DNA of 9,229 nucleotides, taken from F23-B02 sp963625655. GTDB taxonomy: Bacteria > Bacillota > Clostridia > Oscillospirales > Oscillospiraceae. The notes beneath the pieces are model-generated. The model had not been told where the DNA came from. It saw only the letters and a list, made by a program, of their open reading frames with translations, and searched no databases. Shown piece after piece: positions 5,281 through 9,229 of the stretch. The position numbers and the translations under genes were made by a program. Position 1 is the stretch's first letter. Each line of letters begins with the position of its first letter. The stretch covers positions 1 through 9,229 of the forward strand of contig CAVFTS010000040.1 of NCBI GenBank assembly GCA_963625655.1, in the 5' to 3' direction.

Positions 5281-6747
5281 ATGGAGCTTAACTGGTACGA
5301 CGAGATGGAGGCTCGCATCCCCAAGGGCGAGGTGCGCACCCGATTTGCGCCCAGTCCCACGGGATATATGCACGTCGGCAATCTCAGAACCGCACTTTAC
5401 ACCTGGCTTATCGCACGTCACAACGGAGGAAAGTTCATTCTCCGCATCGAGGACACCGATCAGAGCCGTCTTGTCGAGGGCGCAGTGGACGTGATATACC
5501 GCACACTGAAGGACTGCGGTCTTGACCACGACGAGGGTCCCGACGTCGGCGGTCCCGTAGGGCCGTATATTCAGACCGAGCGCCGTGGGCTGTACGGAAA
5601 ATACGCCGAGCTGCTCATCGAAAAGGGGCACGCATACCGCTGCTTCTGCGAAAAGTGCGAGGACGAGGGCGAGGCTTTTGAAAGGAAGGTCGACCCCTGC
5701 CGCAGTCTTTCGGCGGAGGAGTCCGCAAAAGCGGCAGCGGAGGGAAGACCCTATGTCGTCCGCCAGAGGATTCCGGAGGACGGCGTCACCGTCTTCCGTG
5801 ACGAGATATTCGGTGAGATCAGCGTCGAGAACAAAACGCTCGACGATCAGGTGCTTATAAAGCGGGACGGGCTGCCGACCTACAACTTCGCAAACGTCGT
5901 GGACGATCACCTCATGGGCATCACCCACGTCGTGCGAGGCTCGGAGTACCTCTCCTCCTCACCCAAGTACAATCTGCTGTACGAGGGCTTCGGCTGGGAC
6001 ATTCCCAAGTACGTTCACTGCTCCCCCGTCATGCGTGACCAGCACAACAAGATGAGCAAGCGCCACGGCGACCCCTCATACGAGGATCTCATTGCGCAGG
6101 GCTACATCACCCCCGCAGTCGTGAATTACGTTGCGCTTTTGGGCTGGAGTCCCGGCGGCGAGCGTGAGATATACTCCATGCCGGAGATGGCTGAGATATT
6201 CGAGCTTCACGGGCTGAGCAAGTCCCCCGCAATTTTCGACATAGAAAAGCTGCGCTATTTTAACGCCGAGTACATCCGCCGCATGAGTGCCGAGGAGTTT
6301 GCCGCCGTGGCGGAGCCCTACATTCGTTCGGCGGTGAAAAAACCCGACATTGACGCCGCCGCCGTCGCCGCACTTTTGCAGCAGCGCACCGAGGTGCTGT
6401 CCGAGATCCCCGAAAAGCTCGACTTTTTCGACGCTCTGCCGGAATACGGCACCGAGCTTTTTGTCCACAAAAAGAGCAAGAGCGACACCGAAAGCTCGCT
6501 TTACATTCTCGAAAAGACGCTCCCCGTGTTCGAGACTCTGCCGGTTTGGGACGACGAGAGCATACTGGGTGCGATGGTCTCGCTTGCGGAGTCCGAGGGC
6601 GTCAAGAACGCTAAGGTCATGTGGCCCGTGCGCATAGCGGCGGCGGGCAAGGCGGTCACTCCCGGCGGTGCGGTCGAGATATGCCGCATCCTCGGCAGAG
6701 ACGAAACTCTCCGCCGCATGAGGATCGCCGTCGAAAAGCTCAAATAA
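5281..6747 (+). CDS. gltX: Glutamyl-tRNA synthetase
   Basis: A class Ib synthetase of 488 residues that charges tRNA-Glu. In bacteria lacking GlnRS it also mischarges tRNA-Gln for the amidotransferase pathway; which applies here cannot be seen. The signature FAPSPTGYMHVGN at 22-34 carries the HIGH-box variant HVGN. RIEDTDQSR is at 55-63 and KMSKR at 257-261 within HNKMSKRHGD. C121-x-C123-x2-C126 and C140 resemble the zinc-binding insert of some GluRS. The C-terminal anticodon-binding helical domain is complete. About 17 residues precede the usual RTRFAPSPTG beginning; the ATG at 5281 has GGAGG 8 bases upstream and so is preferred. The gene diverges from trpS and is followed by its own terminator at 6772-6808. 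Confidence 0.97.
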   Translation: MELNWYDEMEARIPKGEVRTRFAPSPTGYMHVGNLRTALYTWLIARHNGGKFILRIEDTDQSRLVEGAVDVIYRTLKDCGLDHDEGPDVGGPVGPYIQTERRGLYGKYAELLIEKGHAYRCFCEKCEDEGEAFERKVDPCRSLSAEESAKAAAEGRPYVVRQRIPEDGVTVFRDEIFGEISVENKTLDDQVLIKRDGLPTYNFANVVDDHLMGITHVVRGSEYLSSSPKYNLLYEGFGWDIPKYVHCSPVMRDQHNKMSKRHGDPSYEDLIAQGYITPAVVNYVALLGWSPGGEREIYSMPEMAEIFELHGLSKSPAIFDIEKLRYFNAEYIRRMSAEEFAAVAEPYIRSAVKKPDIDAAAVAALLQQRTEVLSEIPEKLDFFDALPEYGTELFVHKKSKSDTESSLYILEKTLPVFETLPVWDDESILGAMVSLAESEGVKNAKVMWPVRIAAAGKAVTPGGAVEICRILGRDETLRRMRIAVEKLK

Positions 6748-6771
6748 AGACGACGCTCAAACAAAGACGAT

Positions 6772-6808
6772 AAAAACTACGGGCAATCGTTGACTGCCCG
6801 TAGTTTTT
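6772..6808 (+). terminator. gltX terminator
   Basis: A perfect 10-bp stem ACTACGGGCA/TGCCCGTAGT (6776-6785 with 6795-6804) has a 9-base loop. It is extended by four A-T pairs and has the T tract of 6804-6808 on its 3' side. It lies 24 bases after the gltX stop codon and just before the permease promoter. Confidence 0.88.
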
Positions 6809-6811
6809 CCG

Positions 6812-6839
6812 TTGACTTTGTTGAAAAATAGTGTAAAAT
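6812..6839 (+). promoter_or_regulatory. Permease promoter
   Basis: TTGACT (6812-6817) and TAAAAT (6834-6839) are separated by 16 bases, each matching the sigma-A consensus at 5 of 6 positions. The -35 begins only four bases after the gltX terminator T tract, so the permease is transcribed on its own. Confidence 0.65.
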
Positions 6840-6872
6840 CAGTGCATCTATAAGCGAAAAGGTCGGGTGCGT

Positions 6873-7739
6873 ATGAACGCAAAGACAAAGCTTCTCGTCG
6901 CCGTGCTGCTTTTCGGCACGGTCGGAATATTCGTAAACTACATACCTCTGCCGTCCTCGGTCATCGCAATGGCAAGGGGACTTTGCGGTGCGACGTTTTT
7001 GCTCGCAGCGGCGCTTTTCTGCGGCAAGCGCCCCGACTTCGCCGCAATCCGTCGCCGCCTGCCGCTGCTGTGCCTGTCGGGTGCGGTGCTGGGCTGCAAC
7101 TGGGTGCTGCTTTTTGAGGCGTACCGATACACCGGAGTCGCCGTGGCGACGCTGTGTTACTACCTTGCGCCCGTGTTCGTCATCCTCGTCTCGCCGCTGC
7201 TCTTCGGCGAAAGGCTCACGGCGAAAAAGCTCTGCTGCGTTCTCGTTGCCCTCGTCGGCATGATCCCGGTGTCGGGCGTGCTCGACTCCGACGGCGGGAG
7301 CCTTGTCGGTATACTGTTCGGCGTTGGAGCGGCATGCCTTTATGCGGCCGTTGTCATCCTAAACAAGAAGCTCGACGGCGTGTCCGATTCCGACCGCAGC
7401 CTTGTGCAGCTTGCGGTGGCGGGGCTTGTGCTGCTGCCGTATGCGGCGGTCACCGGAGACCTCGGCGGCGTGTCGCTCGAACCCGTTCCGGCGCTGCTGC
7501 TCCTCGTTTTGGGCATCGTCCACACGGGGCTTGCCTACAAGCTGTACTTTGCCTCCGTCAAGGAGCTTCCGGCGCAGACGGTCGCAATATTCAGCTACAT
7601 TGACCCCATAACTGCGATTTTGCTCTCGGCGCTGATTTTAAAGGAACCGCTGGGCGCAGGCTCTCTCGTCGGTGCGGCGCTCATCCTCGGCGCCACGCTC
7701 GCAAGCGAGCTCACATTCAGGAAGAACAAAAGCGTGTAA
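6873..7739 (+). CDS. EamA/DMT-superfamily permease
   Basis: An integral membrane protein of the drug/metabolite transporter superfamily, probably an exporter of amino acids or other small metabolites; the substrate cannot be told. It has the duplicated EamA architecture with about ten hydrophobic helices. The first repeat ends around the YYLAPVFVILVSPLLFGE segment. The second repeat ends with the matching SYIDPITAILLSALILKEPL segment. The paired Pro-containing helix followed by an E after a Leu/Phe-rich stretch is characteristic. An in-frame GTG lies at 6867, but ATG at 6873 is preferred because AAGG at 6859-6862 is 10 bases before it and only 4 before the GTG; this gives 288 residues. The stop codon lies inside the terminator shared with the converging PepSY gene. 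Confidence 0.92.
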   Translation: MNAKTKLLVAVLLFGTVGIFVNYIPLPSSVIAMARGLCGATFLLAAALFCGKRPDFAAIRRRLPLLCLSGAVLGCNWVLLFEAYRYTGVAVATLCYYLAPVFVILVSPLLFGERLTAKKLCCVLVALVGMIPVSGVLDSDGGSLVGILFGVGAACLYAAVVILNKKLDGVSDSDRSLVQLAVAGLVLLPYAAVTGDLGGVSLEPVPALLLLVLGIVHTGLAYKLYFASVKELPAQTVAIFSYIDPITAILLSALILKEPLGAGSLVGAALILGATLASELTFRKNKSV

Positions 7740-7760
7740 GAGTAATCCTTACACGCTTTT
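7728..7760. terminator. Bidirectional terminator between permease and PepSY gene
   Basis: A perfect 13-bp stem AAAAGCGTGTAAG/CTTACACGCTTTT (7728-7740 with 7748-7760) has a 7-base loop. T tracts close the stem on either strand, and it overlaps the permease stop codon (7737-7739). The converging PepSY gene ends 8 bases further on, at 7769, so one hairpin serves both transcripts. Confidence 0.85.
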
Positions 7761-7768
7761 ACTTACTG

Positions 7769-8215
7769 CTACTGCGTCTTGTCGAGACGGTAAAAGACCT
7801 GCGTCAGTATCTCACCCGTTTCGGCGTTTATGATGTATCGGTAATCGGTGACGGAGCCGGTAAACTGCACCTTGTAGTACACCTCGCCGTCGATCTTTAT
7901 CATGTCGGTGCGAACGTCCTGCGCCTTGTCGGGCGGGATGCCGGCATCGTTCACGGCAATGCTCTGCGCCTTTGCCATGCCGATGTAGTCGCCGTCGGAA
8001 AGGATGCAGCCCCGCACGGGGGAGAGCATGAGGAAGCACAGCAGAAAGAAAACGACGGCACGGAGGATGTCCCGACGCATGGTCAGAACGGGTCTGCGGC
8101 GGGGTCTCTCGACGCTGCCCCTGCCCCGTCTTGAGACGAGACGTATACCTCCGCTGCGGCGCTTGCCGGCGGAAGAGCGCTTCGATGGCGCAAGATGCCT
8201 GCCGCCCTTTGCCAT
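7769..8215 (-). CDS. Membrane-anchored PepSY-domain protein with basic N-terminus
   Basis: A 148-residue protein of unknown specific function. Residues 1-48 are extremely basic (17 Lys/Arg, one Glu) and Gly/Ser/Pro-rich. One hydrophobic helix follows at about 50-66. The rest matches the PepSY pattern: an Ala-rich helix with IAVNDAGI near 86-93, then DGEVYYKVQF at 109-118, YRYIINAETGEIL at 125-137 and a last strand to 143. By the positive-inside rule the basic tail is cytoplasmic and PepSY lies outside. PepSY domains are linked to protease inhibition or regulation in the cell envelope. The start at 8213-8215 is supported by GGGAGG about 8 bases upstream and a good promoter; Met46 has no binding site. 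Cys60 and Cys70 flank the end of the helix, but VRGC is not a proper lipobox. Confidence 0.82.
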   Translation of the reverse strand: MAKGGRHLAPSKRSSAGKRRSGGIRLVSRRGRGSVERPRRRPVLTMRRDILRAVVFFLLCFLMLSPVRGCILSDGDYIGMAKAQSIAVNDAGIPPDKAQDVRTDMIKIDGEVYYKVQFTGSVTDYRYIINAETGEILTQVFYRLDKTQ

Positions 8216-8248
8216 GCCAACGCCTCCCCCCGAAATAAAATCATTAAA

Positions 8249-8277
8249 ATTTTAATATTTTTACGGGTTTTTGTCAA
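8249..8277 (-). promoter_or_regulatory. PepSY gene promoter
   Basis: On the minus strand a perfect TTGACA (plus 8272-8277) is followed after exactly 17 bases by TAAAAT (plus 8249-8254). This is the best sigma-A match in the window. It sits in an AT-rich island in GC-rich surroundings and precedes a GGGAGG ribosome binding site, so constitutive expression is likely. Confidence 0.78.
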
Positions 8278-8287
8278 CAAAGCGGAG

Positions 8288-8316
8288 TGGATTTTTATTT
8301 AAAGATACGCTATAAT
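8288..8316 (+). promoter_or_regulatory. Putative promoter of the linker-protein gene
   Basis: A perfect -10 TATAAT lies at 8311-8316. The -35 at 17-base spacing, TGGATT (8288-8293), matches only 3 of 6 positions. Transcription would start near 8323, leaving a short A/T-rich leader to GGAGG at 8341-8345. The weak -35 may mean an activator or an alternative sigma factor is needed. Confidence 0.5.
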
Positions 8317-8353
8317 AGTCAATAAAATATTAAAAGTAACGGAGGCTCGGCAA

Positions 8354-8971
8354 GTGAACAAACAGAAGGGACATATTTTCGTTGCGCTGATACTTGTGCT
8401 GCTCATGGCGGCCGGGATAACCGCATGGCTCACGGCGCCCAAGCCGTCGGACGAGGCGGCGGAGCCGTCGGCGTCCCCGACGACCGCAGCGCCCGACGTT
8501 TCGCCGTCGGACGAGCCTTCGCCCTCGCCCTCGGTGTCACCGAGCGCAGAGCCGACACCTACACCGACTCCCGACTCCTCGCAGGACAGGCTCATGTCAG
8601 GCAGCTTTGACTCCGACACCGGCTGCAGTCTCAACACGCACACCGAGTGGGCGGTCACAAGGTCGCAGAGCGGCGCTCTGGTGATGGAGGTTCGGGTCTA
8701 TGTGCGCTCCTACACCCTCGGCATCGGACCCCGCAACGGCGTGGTGACGATAAACGGCACGGCGTACTCGTTCAGAAGCGAAGCTTTAAACGTCGAGTCG
8801 AACGACTCCCCGACGGAGACGCTGATATGCAGCGCCTCGCAGGAACTTTATCTCGACCCCGGCGAGCTGCTGACGGTGCCGATCTCGGTGACGTGGAACT
8901 ATAACGGCGTCTACAGCGGCAACGATATAAAAAGCATCATCTCCGAAACGAGCGTCACCGTAACGGACTGA
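8354..8971 (+). CDS. Anchored exported protein with Pro/Ser/Thr linker, unknown function
   Basis: I cannot place this 205-residue protein in a named family. A short basic N-terminus and a hydrophobic helix at about 8-27 form a signal anchor with no clear cleavage site or lipobox. Residues 30-77 are a low-complexity linker of Pro, Ser, Thr, Ala and acidic residues, including SPS and TPTPTP runs, typical of wall-spanning spacers in Gram-positive surface proteins. Residues 80-205 form a compact, probably beta-rich domain: EVRVYVRSY, GVVTINGTAYSF, a stretch with LDPGELLTVPISVTWNYNG, and a final strand SVTVTD. Cys91 and Cys159 could form a disulfide outside the cell. The GTG start at 8354 has GGAGG 8 bases upstream (8341-8345). 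It diverges from the PepSY gene. An extracellular sensing or binding role is possible but unproven. Confidence 0.75.
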   Translation: MNKQKGHIFVALILVLLMAAGITAWLTAPKPSDEAAEPSASPTTAAPDVSPSDEPSPSPSVSPSAEPTPTPTPDSSQDRLMSGSFDSDTGCSLNTHTEWAVTRSQSGALVMEVRVYVRSYTLGIGPRNGVVTINGTAYSFRSEALNVESNDSPTETLICSASQELYLDPGELLTVPISVTWNYNGVYSGNDIKSIISETSVTVTD

Positions 8972-9098
8972 TTTCCGCTCATACGACGTTAAAGCCCTTG
9001 GAAATATAAAAATATTCCCTTCGGGCCTTGCCTTGTCTGAGCGCAAATCATCTCCGTCACACGTCGGGCGGCAGCTTGTACTCATACAATATTAAAGA
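8972..9098. other. Non-coding gap with nested inverted repeats
   Basis: There is no gene between the linker-protein stop and the rplL terminator. Three inverted repeats nest inside one another: CGCTCA 8976-8981 with TGAGCG 9038-9043; GCCC 8994-8997 with GGGC 9023-9026; and GGAAATAT 9000-9007 with ATATTCC 9012-9018 (one bulge, AAAA loop). No T tract follows on the plus strand, so no clear terminator exists for the linker-protein gene. The structure may be a remnant, a structured 3' UTR, or chance. Confidence 0.35.
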
Positions 9099-9133
9099 AA
9101 AACCGTGTTTTGCGAAACGCAAAACACGGTTTT
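9099..9133 (-). terminator. rplL operon terminator
   Basis: A perfect 16-bp stem (9099-9114 with 9118-9133) has a 3-base loop. Read on the minus strand it is followed by T residues and lies 13 bases after the rplL stop codon. Plus-strand reading also ends in TTTT, so it may additionally stop transcripts coming from the linker-protein gene. Confidence 0.92.
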
Positions 9134-9146
9134 GTAAGTGCTGTGA

Positions 9147-9229
9147 TTACTTGATCTCGACGGTTGCGCCGACTGCCTCGAGCTGAGCCTTGAGAGCCTC
9201 TGCGTCTTCCTTGGAGATGCCTTCCTTGA
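9147..9229 (-). CDS. rplL: 50S ribosomal protein L7/L12, C-terminal end (partial)
   Basis: Only the last 27 codons or so are inside the window; the gene continues beyond 9229. They read KEGISKEDAEALKAQLEAVG, then ATVEIK and a TAA stop at 9147-9149. This is the conserved end of the L7/L12 C-terminal globular domain, which recruits translation GTPases to the ribosomal stalk. The gene is expected to be the last of an rplJ-rplL unit upstream, outside the window, consistent with the strong terminator directly after it. Confidence 0.95.
   Translation of the reverse strand, partial: KEGISKEDAEALKAQLEAVGATVEIK

Noticed and set aside
5257..5928. Open minus-strand frame opposite gltX
   Set aside because: It is antisense to well-conserved GluRS sequence and shows no domain of its own.
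8006..8015. Lipoprotein signal (VRGC) in the PepSY protein
   Set aside because: Arg at the -2 position does not fit the lipobox, and a 48-residue basic leader is too long for a lipoprotein signal peptide.
8786..9085. Minus-strand frame of 99 codons across the linker-protein end and the gap
   Set aside because: There is no SD upstream of its ATG, it is mostly antisense to the linker-protein gene, and its composition is unlike a real protein.

Overview
The window looks like a chromosomal segment from a fairly GC-rich Gram-positive anaerobe of the class Clostridia, probably the Oscillospiraceae/Ruminococcaceae group. This is inferred from strong AGGAGG-type ribosome binding sites, compact AT-rich sigma-A-like promoters in an otherwise GC-rich sequence, many simple intrinsic terminators, and a TagO/MnaA-type envelope gene pair. 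It is mostly housekeeping DNA. There is no transposase, integrase, CRISPR array, toxin-antitoxin pair or phage gene.

Layout. Bases 1-197 are non-coding and hold four successive inverted repeats, the last of which terminates the first gene. A minus-strand pair follows: a YfcE-type metallophosphoesterase (1117-1611) then a diacylglycerol/lipid kinase (198-1085). Divergent from it is a small plus-strand gene for a hydrophobic 59-residue protein of unknown function (1663-1842), closed by its own hairpin. The next minus-strand operon reads trpS (4144-5157), wecA/tagO (3008-4129), wecB/mnaA (1879-3021), with a 14-nt gap and then a 14-nt overlap. gltX (5281-6747, plus) diverges from trpS; the two promoters share overlapping -35 boxes. 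A DMT-family permease (6873-7739, plus) has its own promoter. It converges on a membrane-anchored PepSY protein with a very basic N-terminus (7769-8215, minus). A plus-strand gene for an anchored exported protein with a Pro/Ser/Thr linker (8354-8971) diverges from that. After a 175-bp gap with inverted repeats, the window ends in the 3' end of rplL (minus), preceded by a near-perfect terminator.

How the genes work together. WecA/TagO and WecB/MnaA supply the lipid-linked GlcNAc and the UDP-ManNAc used to start wall teichoic acid or a similar secondary wall polymer. Their cotranscription with trpS, and the shared promoter region with gltX, place two aminoacyl-tRNA synthetases beside envelope synthesis. 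The lipid kinase may recycle diacylglycerol released when envelope polymers are made. The PepSY protein and the linker protein are the least understood; they share a divergent promoter region and may both act outside the membrane.

No clearly new multi-gene system was found. The items most worth a second look are the hairpin cluster at the left edge, the 59-residue protein, the divergent PepSY/linker-protein pair, and the back-to-back synthetase promoters.
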